64,000 nt of DNA from Ornithodoros turicata. Lineage: Eukaryota; Arthropoda; Arachnida; Ixodida; Argasidae. Every line of letters begins with the position of its first letter. Positions within the stretch are counted from its first letter, which is position 1. Under the pieces are notes generated by a model. The model had not been told where the DNA came from. It made no database searches and saw only the letters and a list, made by a program, of their open reading frames with translations. Location: the NCBI RefSeq assembly GCF_037126465.1, contig NC_088210.1, forward strand, positions 23,771,511-23,835,510, written 5' to 3'. Both the position numbers and the translations under genes were made by a program. This document shows, one piece after another, positions 1 to 11,021 of the stretch.

Positions 1-1331
1 CTGCATCGAGCTTTTTAATGACCAAGCATTCCCTTTAGTGAGAGAAAGGAGCAATGTACGAAAACTTGCAAATAGCGCCCACTCTGATGAAGCGGTGTAG
101 CCCTGCTGCTTTCTGTTCCAGAAATCTCACTTATCACACGCACAATGCCGACAAGATGCACTTACAGGAAGCCTAATAAGAGGGACAGCATTTAGACAAC
201 GGTAGTTGCCGAAAGTGAATCGATCTGAAACCGTACTGAAGCATGTTGAAAATAAGTGTGCCAGGCTTGCTCTGTTCGAGCTCACAGCAGTGTACCAGTT
301 AATCCACAACACAAAGGCAAAGTGTCACGACACAATTCCACTACCATTTACTACATTACTAGCAGAACAACATTTACTTTTCAAACCACGACCAATCAAA
401 CAGGCACCGTTCTCTTTGTCCACTTCTCATGTTTCTCATTTTTACTGCTCACGTGTAAAGGGAAATGTTGGGCGCTTGCTTAATCACACATTCGTTCTAT
501 AGAGCTACACAACCGGCCTACTCCATTCCTTCTTCATTCACACAAGGACAACTGCGCTTCAACGTGTTAAAAGCGATGCTCAAAGCATATTTACTATACG
601 TCCACATTTAACTGCTAGGTGAAAATTTGCAAAATCCATGGAATGGATACCAGTGTGTACTCGTTCGGGGGTTGAGAGCGTAACTCTTATCCTGACTTTG
701 ATGTCCGAACTGTTTCTTTGCGAACCGGTTACCGCTATTTTTTCGGTTCTGCTCCGGTTCTGGTTCAACAGTGTCATGAAAATTTTGGTTCAGGTTCGGT
801 TCCGGCAAAACTTACGGTTCGGGTACAGTTTTCGATTTGGGTCGATACCCTGGTGTACCTAGCTGCTCTTGTCGAAAGAGAGAAAGGAAACTGTTATGTA
901 TCCCTCTATAGAAGCCTCATATCCATAAACAAGTCACTGGCTTTCAGATTACTTTTTTTCAGTTGCCCTCTTTGGCCTTTCTGATCAGGGTTCCAAAACA
1001 AAAGCAATATTTGTCATGAGAGAACAGAGAGAGAAATAGGAAGAGAGAGAGGGAGAGAAAAAAAGAATTCCATTTAGAAAATGCTGATTCATTGTGCAGT
1101 GAGAAAGCATTTGACCATCAGAGTGGGCAACATGGTGCAGGCAACATTGTAAATCGGTGCATTGCTTTGATGGTAAGCCACAGCGTGGCGCAAATCCTGC
1201 GCTTGTGCGTGGTACATGCCAGGGAAAGGTAACAGAAATGGTATTATACCGGAAATACAGCAGGTAACCAGTAAGAGAAACAGATATCACACACTCAGAA
1301 TACCTGAAACAGAAACGTAAATGAAAATACT
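1..1331. other. Left-edge non-coding stretch downstream of malectin
   Basis: No exon is supported here. It holds a hAT-like AACCGG-family remnant (721-852, listed separately) and a GA-rich stretch near 1020-1075. The missing malectin C-terminal coding sequence (acidic linker plus membrane anchor in the family) was looked for on the minus strand and not found, so it either lies further left or is absent. Confidence 0.5.
721..852. mobile_element. hAT-like MITE remnant (AACCGG family), copy 1
   Basis: The sequence is rich in AACCGG/CCGGTT and ends in GGTCGATACCCTG, which reads CAGGGTATCGACC on the other strand. The CAGNG terminus is typical of hAT elements. A second copy of the same sequence style at 62601-62710 ends ACGGTTCGACACCCTG. 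The left terminus of this copy is not recognisable, so it is truncated or decayed. Confidence 0.5.
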
Positions 1332-1351
1332 TTACGGTAATAATTTGGGTA
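1332..1351 (-). CDS. Candidate last (or micro-) exon of malectin
   Basis: On the minus strand, CTGCAG is followed by TACCCAAATTATTACCGTAA. Joined to the single G left by the exon ending at 1812, it reads V-P-K-L-L-P-stop. This falls at the position of the conserved family motif DDVPKL, though one Asp would be missing. Either this is a short terminal exon giving a 200-aa protein without the usual acidic linker and membrane anchor, or GTAAAG at 1335-1330 is a donor and this is a 16-bp microexon (1336-1351) leading to an exon outside the window. The acceptor lacks a strong pyrimidine tract, so the call is tentative. Confidence 0.35.
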
Positions 1352-1700
1352 CTGCAGGACCTGAATTATTACTGTCCTTTATTGTACAATTTAGATAAAT
1401 TTATTAAATAAAGCTGAGAGATGCAAACTAAAATTATCTGAGGAACAAACTAAAATGAGCTATCAAATTGGAGCATATAAGTAAACAGTATATAGCAAAC
1501 AGAAGAGGCGTAGTTCTTATACGCTTACAGTGACTTGCAAGTTGCAGGCATCAGTACAGATCGTGAAATCCAGTTTGTGGGATTTAAAAAAAAAATGTAT
1601 TAGCTGGTTAGAGAAACCACGTACTCTACTTTTGAATAAATGTTGTCTGTTAGGTGCAATTCCTGGTATTTCCCTGCAGTGCATCTAGAAGTGACTGCTA

Positions 1701-1754
1701 CGTGTACAGGTGTTTCCTACCACGTTGTATTGTAGTAGGAAACACCTGTGCACG
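1701..1754. ncRNA. Perfect 20-bp hairpin, miRNA-precursor-like
   Basis: Arms 1701-1720 and 1735-1754 are complementary over 20 positions; the single DNA mismatch becomes a G-U pair in RNA. The loop is 14 nt. Pairing stops abruptly outside the stem. It lies between malectin exon 3 and its candidate exon 4, so it would be intronic there. It could be a small-RNA precursor or the core of a short palindromic transposon; the sequence cannot separate these. Confidence 0.35.
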
Positions 1755-1811
1755 GTAACACTGCAAGCATAATGCAAATGAAACTTCTGAACGCCTTGTG
1801 GGATGGCTTAC

Positions 1812-2794
1812 CGTCCAATGTCCCCCTCATAACGTAGATGGCGTTGACTTTTGGGTTGTCTTTATAGCCCTAAAGGAGAAGGATTTTTTTTTCTTAAATC
1901 TGCGTGTCGCTACTGGACAACAGCAACAACGTACCTTTATGAATTCGACTTTGATTTTTCCGTCATGTGTAGACTCCTCACCATTAATGTGCAGCTTGTT
2001 GCCTTTGATGCTAAACGCCACATGCTCATCATACGCTACGCCTTTCCCAACTTTGGAAAATATGTCCAGGTCAGACACTATGGTATGTTGACCATTCAAT
2101 ACCACATCAAATACCTGCAAGAAAACCATTCGTGATATGCATTTTATTATACCGTTGTACGATTCCTACACTGGCACAACCACACTTCCCAGGCATTGCA
2201 GTGAGCAGTCAGAGTTTAATTAGCAAAAACAGAACGCGATTTTTTATTCGTATTTTTGAAAATGTTTTAAGATTATTTTATGCCCCTTGGTACTCACATT
2301 TCTCCTTGTTCTTAGTATCTATAGCTAGCAGCAAAAGATCTATATCTATCTATCTACCTATATGTATCTATAGTAGCTATATTTTCAGTGACTGCAATAA
2401 TCGGGGGAAAAAACACTTCCGGCGCTGGGTGCAAATTGCAAATCCTCACCTTCCTTCCCTGTGACTCGAAGTAAACTTCGCTGAATTTAAGAACGAGCAC
2501 ATAGTCACCATCCTTATTAACAGGAATGTCGTAACCAAAAGACCCCGTGTGGTACCGTTCAGTCTGGTACAGGATTTGATCACTCCTTGGGCTTCTACCT
2601 ATCACCAACAGCTTTCCGTAGTCGGACGCAGTGCCAATTTTGCCGAACAGGGGATCCCGCTTGTACTTGATGCCATGCATATCGACATGTTCTTCACCAC
2701 CGGCATTAATAGCATAAATTACTTCACCCAGGCTGGTTACAGGATCGAAGCTTGTAGTTGCAATGAGGAAGATCACGAGGAACATCGCTGGCAT
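1812..2794 (-). CDS. MLEC: Malectin, ER carbohydrate-binding protein (3' end unresolved)
   Basis: Malectin is an ER protein that binds di-glucosylated N-glycans and works with ribophorin I in glycoprotein quality control. Three exons are clear: 2450-2794, 1935-2114 and 1812-1869. All have GT-AG borders and frame is kept (345, 180 and 58 bp). The ATG at 2792-2794 is followed by a hydrophobic signal-peptide-like segment, then the malectin fold with [30 protein letters not shown] and, in exon 3, [10 protein letters not shown]. The family normally continues DDVPKL, an acidic linker and a C-terminal membrane segment. Here only a candidate VPKLLP exon (1332-1351) was found. The gene is divergent from the phosphatase at 3381. 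Confidence 0.92.
2335..2378. repeat. Short (TCTA)n microsatellite
   Basis: An imperfect run of TCTA/CTAT units lies in malectin intron 1. It is simple sequence with no coding role. Confidence 0.6.
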
Positions 2795-3380
2795 GAGGTT
2801 CGGCGACGGAAAGCCGTGTACGCTACAGTTGTCTGTAAGTCACAGTATGTTCGATTCCGCACCGCGGAGCTAAACTCTTTGACATTTAATACAAAAAGGT
2901 TATTAACGGCGAACACCTGCACATCTCAGAATGAAGGGGCGATACACACATCACTACCGGCGGGTGCGCTACACGCGACAGTGTTCCAGTGTTTGCGGGC
3001 TGATGCCTGATGCTCGCGGTCGTAACTCATAACCACCATAACAACCAGGCCAGCATAGCCAGTGTAATGACCACATGACTCTTTATGCATACCTTTAGTG
3101 CACACACATTGAAGTGATGACATTGATTTCCAAGTCGCCTGTATTGTGTTGTTCACATAAAATGTGAAAGGCGCAATGGTCACAGTTGGTCATAGTTGTG
3201 TTGGCCGGCATCGTTCCTGCTTTCTCTGGCCACCCTGTACGAACGAAGGTCGCGGAGCGGACTATTGCCATGCGTGAATTATAGGGTTTGAAAATCTTTT
3301 AAAAGTCAAATTCTGCTCTCCTTGTTTCGGAAGGACCCCATTACGGCATCTAAAAATGTAACCTGTGTTACGCCATTGTC
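2795..3380. promoter_or_regulatory. Divergent promoter interval, malectin / PPTC7-like
   Basis: The two start codons face away from each other (malectin ATG at 2792-2794 minus, phosphatase ATG at 3381 plus) with 586 bp between them. No other exon is visible. Both 5' untranslated regions and core promoters must lie here unless upstream non-coding exons exist. I see no convincing TATA box at a useful distance from either start. Confidence 0.5.
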
Positions 3381-6300
3381 ATGCAGTCTGTTCTTATGTA
3401 TGGACGGCTTTTAACGCGTGCCCTTGCAAATGGAGTTTTTAGTTACACAAGCTCGGGCACAGAAGCACGGCACATCTGCGGCAAAAGTGATCTGCGGCTG
3501 CATACGGCAACCTGCGGGTTTCCAAAGGAAAAGAATCGATTTTCTATAGGCCTTTCAGGAAGAGGACAATTCGGGGATGATGCGTGTTTTGCTGTAAAGT
3601 ACAAGAGTTTCGATGTCCTGGGTAAGCCTAAGTTATACCTTGATCAGCGGGTAATTGGTTCAGCTTGCCCATTGATTATGTAATCCAGTTGCAATGTATC
3701 TGTTCGGTGAATGGTAGATGTATTAAGGGTCTGCGTCGATTAGCATACCTGATCTTGGACACAAATCGAGCAAATTCGCGCGATCCTGGTGATTCATTCG
3801 CAACACAGCTAGATATATTATTTTGTTTGCATCACATGCACGCCAATCAAATGCTTGCAGAAGACACACTAAGCTTTTGATCTGCTTGAGATTTTGGTCC
3901 TGAATGAGACGTTCATTGTACCTCGCTAAGGTTATTTTTACGTATTGTTCTTAGTTGCTTATAATTTCTACTGAACCCATTGATAGTTATCAGTATGAAG
4001 TATATATAAACAGGTACTTTGTTGTTTTTAGTCTGCTTTCTTTCTGTTTCTAGCACCCTGTGTCTGGTATAATATTCCTACAGCAGAATCACCAGTTGCA
4101 ACAGTTTTGCCGTCAAGTGAAGTTCCACTGGATGTGCTCGTTCATCCCGGATAACTTTCATCCTGCATTCTACAGGCACAAAATGAACATAAACAAAAAA
4201 ATTAAGATCCGGCATCTGATGCTGTCTAGGGAATTCTCGTAATCCAGCAAAGGATGACACTACATCTGGGGTGATGTCATGTTTGCAGGCTTTTCGTAAG
4301 CTATGTAAAACAAGGCAGAATCTGAAGTGGGGTACAGAACAGAATTGCCCCATATCGTCTGCGACAATTTTGTTCAGCATTGTAAATGCAGCAATGTACG
4401 ATGTATGCAACCTCCGATGTACGTTTAATCTTTTTTTTTGTTTTATGAATGTGGTACTGGATGATCTACATAATACAATGCACATGGTAGATTTATCATT
4501 CTTCAAAGCAAGCATTGAGAATGTACGATTCACAAGCATATGTAATTAATTTCTGTACGCTCTTCTAAGCTACACCAATGGGTTCAGGAAAGCAGGGAAG
4601 AAAATTACTTCTGCATGTTAACTACTCATAAAAAGTGAATACATAAAATTTGCGACATACTCGAAGCAAACGGAAAATACCTAACTTAGCATTAGGAGAA
4701 ATGATGAGCGTGGGTTCCTTGGTGGTACCAGTTGTTTATTGCACCACGTCAGTCCCCCTGGGAGCCTTGTGAGATGTAGTCTACTATGCAGCATTGTTAT
4801 AGTTTCATGGAGTCGTCATATTTTAAAGGACACTTAGTGAGTTTGCACTTTCTTTTTTTCTATATGACATGCTTAGACTGGGATCATTTTCAACTTGCAG
4901 CGTTTTCATTGCTTGTGCCATAAGCTGTGGATATCAGTCGTCTGCATTTCTTTAAAAACAGGTGTAGCTGACGGCGTTGGAGGATGGCGGACGTATGGCG
5001 TGGACCCGTCTCTGTTCTCAACAGCATTAATGCGCACGTGTGAACGAATTGCTTGCTCGGGAAAGTTCAACCTCAACTCACCTGCAAGCATTCTGGCATC
5101 TAGTTACTACGAACTTCTCGAAAACAAGAGGCAAATAATCGGTAATAGCCGTTTTGTCTCTTCCTCACACAAAAATTCGGGTCATGCAATTCCGCTACCT
5201 TTAGAGCTGTATGTCAGAGACGTGTTTATAACCCAAGATTGTTCATACATTTTTTATTAGAGCCTGAAGTTTTCGGGAAATATTTTTCTCTAAATTCAGG
5301 GAGTAAAAATCTGGTCAATAAACATGTGCTCGAAATTCATGCGAATTCGGGTGGAAAAACTTCCAGTATGCTGTATTCGGAGAGAAATCGGGCTCGGTTA
5401 CTCAAACGAAAAGTACCGGTTTGGTACAAGTGCTGCTGAACAAGTTAGTGTGCATTCCTACAGACGTCTCAGTGAGGGCAATTTGACGGGTAAAAATCGG
5501 GGTTGAAGCTGAAAAGTCAATTAGGACAGATGTTTGAGAGTGGGGGGGGGGGGAGACCTCTCTCTCTCTCTCTGCCATTGCACCTTTGAGGCTGAAACAC
5601 TCACCTCAAAACGAAAAAAAGTGGGTACCGCAGGAAAAATGTGTTACTTATTACTGAAAAACGATAAGACGAGGGTGACCAGCATGCCATAAAAACCCGT
5701 TAATGGCAGGTTAATATGCGTGACAAGAGGTGCAATTTCAAAAATCTGGTTCGTCTCGCAAGATTTGACATGCCGAGAAATGTGCAGTAGTACGGTATAC
5801 ACAAGACTCTGCACTCCAAGTACATGCTCGTTATGGTGATCTCAATTGCACGTGATGCACACAAATCGCACAACCTTTATCATCACTCCCTTCTACTGAA
5901 TATCATCGTTATGTCACATCGAGCGATTTGGCAGGTCTTATGGTCAATTCATTTAGTCATACATCAGTTGTCTGCAAGATTGAAGTCGCATGCAAGAGGT
6001 TGGGTGCATGCTTTTGAGTAAATGAATGTAACTAATGAAACCATCAGCGAAAAATGAGGCCTCTCTATCATTGCCCCAGCGCAATGTTGATGGTAGTCTT
6101 GTGAAATGTGATGAAGATTGTTTTGTTTTTTTCTACTCTGAGGTAGAAAGAATGAATTGATGTATTACAGTCATCCGTGCTCGAACTTGAATGATTTTTA
6201 ACAGGCTCTACGTTTGTAAGCACATTACGGACTTTGACTGTGTTCCCCTGCAAACTTGTTTTACGCACATGAGACAGTTGATGTTCTGAGGCTGGAACAC

Positions 6301-8659
6301 GTAGAATGGACAAATACATACAAAGCCCCAAGTGCTACAAGTCAAGTCCTACAGCTGGCTAACCTTTTCAGTGACTTCCATCTTTCATCATAGTTTTATG
6401 CCCTGAGGATTACTCCAAACAGATGAGTCCTCAGCACAATTTAGTACAATGGATTGAAAAGTTACGTAATTTCAGGTAGCAGCACAGCGTGTGTGCTAGT
6501 GCTGAACTGCGTGGAGCGTGTCCTGTATTCGGCAAACATTGGTGACTCTGGGTTCCTGGTTGTGCGCCAGGGCCACGTCGTGCATCGTTCGCAGGAACAG
6601 CAGCATTACTTCAACACACCTTTCCAGCTATGTCTACCGCCACCCGGTGTCAGCCAATTTGTTCTCAGTGACAGGTACGCATTTGTCCAGTAGCCATTGC
6701 GAGTAACACATGCTCTTTCTGTTCTCTGTGAGTATACCTGAAGATGAGTGGTGTGATCTTCATTTATTAGGCTCGTATAAATAGACAGGAGGAAAGACTA
6801 AATATCTCGAACTTGGATGTGCAGTGTTTTTCTGCTGACTATGTCCGCTGCGATTGTCATGTTTGCTCAAAACAATGGTCTGGGCTTGCTTGCACGAACG
6901 TTGAGGCTGTTCCTCAGCGCTGTGCTTCGTGGCTCCGGTAGCGCTTTTTGCACACGATACTGCCCTCGATGCTTCACTTTCTTTTAGCTCTGGCAAAGCT
7001 ACAGAGTATGGCAGTGAGGAATAGCCTGAACATTTGTGCAAGCGGGCCCAGGTTTCTTCCACTTTTTTTTTTTTTTTTTGTCATATGAGGTATACAGGTT
7101 TTCTCTGGCATCTGGATACACATGCTATACATAAAAAATATGCATAGTCTCATTACTCAACATAAAAATATAGTATTTTGCACAGAAATCGAGACTTAGT
7201 GCCCCGCGCTGTGCAAGTATTCTATATTGTCCATTACAAAATACGACAGCACAATTGCAAGCAAGGAACTGCAAAGATAACAGAAGCTAACGGTGCTAAT
7301 TCTTAGCACTCGCAGTTTAGAAATTTTCTGGTCTACTCGGATAGTGCGCGGACACTTCTCTCTTATTAGGCTTTCCTTTTTGATTGGGTCACAGTTCATC
7401 TTTAGCCGCTGTGACGAAATACGATGAAGCTCTTAGTCTTGTTACCTAATTCCCAAGTGGGATGTCGTAGTTATTTGGTAACCTATTCACATAGGTAAAA
7501 CGCTTTTCTTCTTCAGTCCTGATTCCGCTGCAACATCATCCTTTCCTGTTCAAGAAGGGGACCTTATATTGATGGCTACTGACGGCCTGTTCGACAACCT
7601 CCCAGAAAACATGATTGTCAGCGAGCTCGCTCAACTTAAGGTATGAGTGACACTTCGCGTTGGATCCATCTGGTACTTTGTACTTATCTTTTTCATCTTC
7701 CTCGTTCCTTTCTAGGACGTCGGTCTGGAAAGTATTCAACAGACAGTGAACTCGCTTGCTCTTCAGGCGAGGAGGCTGGCATTTGATGAAGCCCATTTAT
7801 CTCCATTTTCACTGAGGGCCAGGGACAATGGGATCGAAGCCATTGGTAAGAAATTCGCAGGGGCATAATCGCTGATCATTGTCTTGGTGTCTCGGGGCAC
7901 TCGGGGCAATCGGGCACTACGATCTCTGATATGTCATCGGGGAATTCTCGGATGAAACGAAAGGCATATGAAACAAGCCATTGCTGTAACACGTGGACGA
8001 GAAATGAAGTGAGCAGTGAATGACTGTCGTATTCAAACACTTGCTCGAGCTCCACAAAAGCTTGTCTTTCACTCCTGCAGGAGGGGATTATAAAAGGAGG
8101 ACAAATAGGTTGTCACAAATAGCTGTCTTTGCTGATATTATGATTCACATTTACGACGGTTTACCGAGAACAACAAGTTGAAGGACCACGAGGATTTCGA
8201 GTGGATATCGGGTTTTACCCGAATTCTTGAAAACTCGTTCTGGGGGGAACTATCGTGAAAAATCGGGTTTAACCCGAAAATGAAGAACCCTACTCATACC
8301 ACATTTGATAAAAGTGACATTGCACATGCTTCTGCTGTAAAGCCCCTTTCAAATTCGTGTATTATTCAATTTGCAAAATTCATGATATGCAGGAACGTCT
8401 GGACGCTGGTTGCTTTCTTCACTTTACATAAAATTCACAAAAATTAAGGGCTGCAAGCACTCAGAGTTTTGCAGTTGTCTTCTATAGCCGTCCTGTTCTA
8501 AAAATGTCCTCACAATCACTTTGTTTACTTTTTTTTTTCCTAGGGGGAAAACCAGATGACATTACCATCCTCCTTGCAGCAGTGAGTTCAAAGCACGGCA
8601 GTTACAGGGAGACACTCAAGGCATCAGTAGTGCATAATGTATCGCTCGATCACGGATGA
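3381..8659 (+). CDS. PPTC7: PPTC7-type mitochondrial PP2C protein phosphatase
   Basis: Metal-dependent Ser/Thr phosphatase of the PP2C family. PPTC7 acts at or in mitochondria and is linked to coenzyme Q synthesis and mitophagy control. Six exons: 3381-3621, 4962-5141, 6476-6674, 7517-7640, 7716-7845 and 8544-8659. All are GT-AG and total 990 bp, or 329 aa, close to the vertebrate length. The start [10 protein letters not shown] fits the family N-terminus. Metal-site motifs are present: [16 protein letters not shown] (Asp84), [16 protein letters not shown] (Asp229, Asp233) and GGKPDDIT (Asp296-297). [11 protein letters not shown] is also characteristic. Introns carry hAT-like repeat copies (5259-5515 and 7893-8292). 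Confidence 0.96.
3622..4961 (+). other. PPTC7 intron 1
   Basis: 1340-bp intron with GTAAGC donor and AAAACAG acceptor. AT-rich; no repeat or coding signal recognised. Confidence 0.6.
5259..5515 (+). mobile_element. hAT-like MITE family A, copy 1 (right end lost)
   Basis: Starts AGAGCCTGAAGTTTT and contains internal blocks shared with copies at 25405-25635, 26887-27214 and 47170-47478: TTAGTGTGCATTCCTACAG, GAGGGCAATTTG and the GGTTTGGTAC region. The right terminal repeat is missing. It lies in PPTC7 intron 2 (5142-6475), the rest of which shows only a G-run/CT-repeat near 5541-5572. Confidence 0.65.
6675..7516 (+). other. PPTC7 intron 3
   Basis: 842-bp intron, donor GTACGC, acceptor CTTCAG. 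It contains a T-run near 7064-7080. No other feature recognised. Confidence 0.5.
7893..8292 (-). mobile_element. MITE family B, copy 1 (one end lost)
   Basis: This is the reverse complement of the complete copy at 46160-46649. It ends GAAGAACCCTA at 8292 and carries the shared blocks CTCCTGCAGGAGGGGATTATAA, AATCGGGTTTAACCCGA and GTTGAAGGACC. Its other terminus is eroded around 7893. It fills most of PPTC7 intron 5 (7846-8543). Confidence 0.65.
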
Positions 8660-9034
8660 AGAAGTACCCTTCAGCAGTACAGTAAAAAATTGTGTAGGTT
8701 CTATTGGTGCCAGTTTTTGCACTGAGGGGCAAAAATTGTATGTATCTTTTTACATTTTAAAGGAATTGTCCTGTTCCACACCACCACTTAAGGGGGACCT
8801 GTATATAATGTGTTTGCGCAGAAAGTAACAGAAAAGTAATAAATTATAATTTTAGTCAGACGACCCACTGTCTATCTTTCATCTACCGTTTCGTGAAGCT
8901 CAGATTTGATTGCACACACAGCAACCAAGATCTACTTTTGTGTGGGCATTTACATACCCACAGGAAAGGCTGTTTCATACATATGTTTATGTCGATGACG
9001 CAGACCTAAGAACGATGTGAAATGTAGTCCGTAT
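8660..9034. other. PPTC7 3' UTR and downstream flank
   Basis: The 3' UTR runs from the stop at 8657-8659 to the AATAAA at 8838-8843. No other gene is seen. The first copy of an 8-bp target duplication (GTCCGTAT, 9027-9034) ends the stretch. Confidence 0.6.
8838..8843 (+). terminator. PPTC7 polyadenylation signal
   Basis: Canonical AATAAA 179 nt after the stop codon and in the right orientation; no better candidate lies between. Confidence 0.6.
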
Positions 9035-9447
9035 CACGACCTACTAGATCATAGTGACCATGTCACAGGCACCCCTTTCCAGCGCCACATTTTTAGGCTA
9101 GTGGTGGCGCTACTCGTCTGCCCATTTATTGCTTCCTCAATTGCTACAATACTTGGAACTTCAGCTTACCTTAGTACTTTTGTACAAGCGGTGGATGTCC
9201 TACAGAAGATGCTTATTTCTAAAGTTGATTATCATCATCATCCTATGCATTTTCATAGGAGCTGTTGCTGTCGTCTGCTACAGTAGTCGTTACTTCCGCT
9301 TGGGCGTGTTCAAAATTTAAATTTTCATTGTCCAACCATGATGTAGATCGTGCGGGCCAATGTGTAGCGCTCCTAGCGGATTGTGCGGACGAGCTTCTCA
9401 TAAGGGTTGCCGATAATGACATGGTCTTTATAATCTAGTAGGTCGTG
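9035..9447. mobile_element. Complete 413-bp hAT-like MITE with perfect 8-bp TSD
   Basis: Termini are inverted: CACGACCTACTAGAT at the left and the matching ATCTAGTAGGTCGTG at the right. Similarity continues about 30 bp inward to GACCATGTCA. The element is bracketed by identical 8-bp direct repeats GTCCGTAT (9027-9034 and 9448-9455), the target-site length of hAT transposons. It has no transposase, so it is non-autonomous. The perfect duplication suggests fairly recent insertion. Confidence 0.8.
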
Positions 9448-9455
9448 GTCCGTAT

Positions 9456-11021
9456 ACTGCAACACAGTTACTCCAGAGTTAACACAGGGTTAACACCAGG
9501 TGGTGCCACCTACGGGCCTTTATAGTTTCAGCACGTGTGCACTTCTTGTCGCAGCATGGAGTTAAGCGGCTAGCAATTGCAGCCAATAGGAAGAAGCGTA
9601 GGGTGGGGTTTAACCGTGATGTTACCCAACTTCTGTTTCAATGTTAAACATGGCCTGAATGCCTGTCGTGCAGACAGAAGCAGCTACTGTTGCGACCACA
9701 TCACAAATTGCTCGGAGTTGGGGACAGAGCACTGCACTGGCCTGGTTATAGAATGGCACTCATGTGTGCGCCTCCTGGGCGAACTTCATAAGGAACAGTA
9801 CTGACATTTGCTTTAGAGTGTATGAGGAAACTGAGGGTGCTTGTGCGGCTGGAAGTGGCTCCATTTCCACGTGTTCGGCTGGTTACTGAAAGCATGTGCT
9901 CGTGACAACTCAGGAGGGTGACATCACGGCAGGTAGTGATCAAGTCTAATTAGAGGAGGGTGACAAGCACCACTCTCACAAGAAAAGAAAGGATCTATGG
10001 ATGGAGTCGTCATACGTCATATATATGTCAGTTATCACCTGCACGTAACCTGGCTGTTCATCTCATCATTGCCACGCAGATGTTATTTTGCCCAATTGGG
10101 CCAATCTCCATTAGGCTCACGGGGCCGTCTGCTCGGAGGAAGAAAGGGTGGCAAGGAGAAGAAGAAAAGCACACATAGGTTATCTCTGCAATGGTCAATC
10201 CTCCTTTATGGATCAAGGCCAGGGAGGAGAAGTCTCCCTCCCTGATCAAGGCCAGTGATGAAGTTGCCTAGTCCATCAGATGTTGAAACAAAATAAATAA
10301 TAAAATGGATGAGCATGGCATTATCAACTGGCGTTTCATCATGCAAGCTATTGCATTGGCTGTATGTGCATGTCTCCTGAATGCAAAAGAAGAAAAACTG
10401 CTTTCACAGACAATTTTTTTATTTCATGTGGAGAACGCGTGAAATACAGTTGCGAAGGTCAGCAACTGTTCCTCTTTTTCTCTTTTTGAACATTTGTCTC
10501 ATTGTGCGTTTTATATTGCACACAAAAAAGTGAAAGAAAAAGTCAAATAGAAAATGAGAGTACAGCGCTTAATATTACAAACAAACGCTGTACAACGCAC
10601 GTGCGCACGTGGCGTGATTAACTGATTATCATCTTCGTCATGTGACTTGTGACATGTGTATTTGCTGCTCACTATAGGGATTGTTTTATAACGATGCATG
10701 TGGAAATTTATGAACAGGCGTGAACAAGTAATATTAGCTGAGTTTCCCAATTTTATCTCATTAGTTTCAACTCAGCCGTCTAGTAGAGCCACCGCTGCGA
10801 GCTTTGGGACTGATCGGATAGGGGCCCTTCTAGCAGTCCGCGTTGCCAGCGCTGCTGTGCGTGCTTTTGGTGGTGGTATTTCGAGGTAGTAGCAGCGGAG
10901 GAACTCTGGCGGTAAAGCGTTAGGCCTGGTGAGACCGGGAGGTGGAGCAGACTCTGCGGTGATATTTGCAGTATTTACGATAGTTTTTACGCTAATATAG
11001 TTTGTCCCTCCCAAGTTCACC
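9456..11021. other. Intergenic region and 14-3-3 epsilon promoter / 5' UTR
   Basis: No ORF with family resemblance is seen. GC content and CpG rise from about 10780 to 11020, immediately before the 14-3-3 start, which is where its promoter and 5' UTR should be. An E-box-like palindromic CACGTGCGCACGTG lies near 10600. Confidence 0.45.

Noticed and set aside
2549..3010. 153-aa plus-strand ORF
   Set aside because: Antisense to malectin exon 1, whose minus-strand reading is clearly the conserved one.
9129..9320. Hydrophobic 63-aa ORF
   Set aside because: Lies inside the 9035-9447 MITE; the hydrophobicity reflects T-rich and ATC-repeat sequence.
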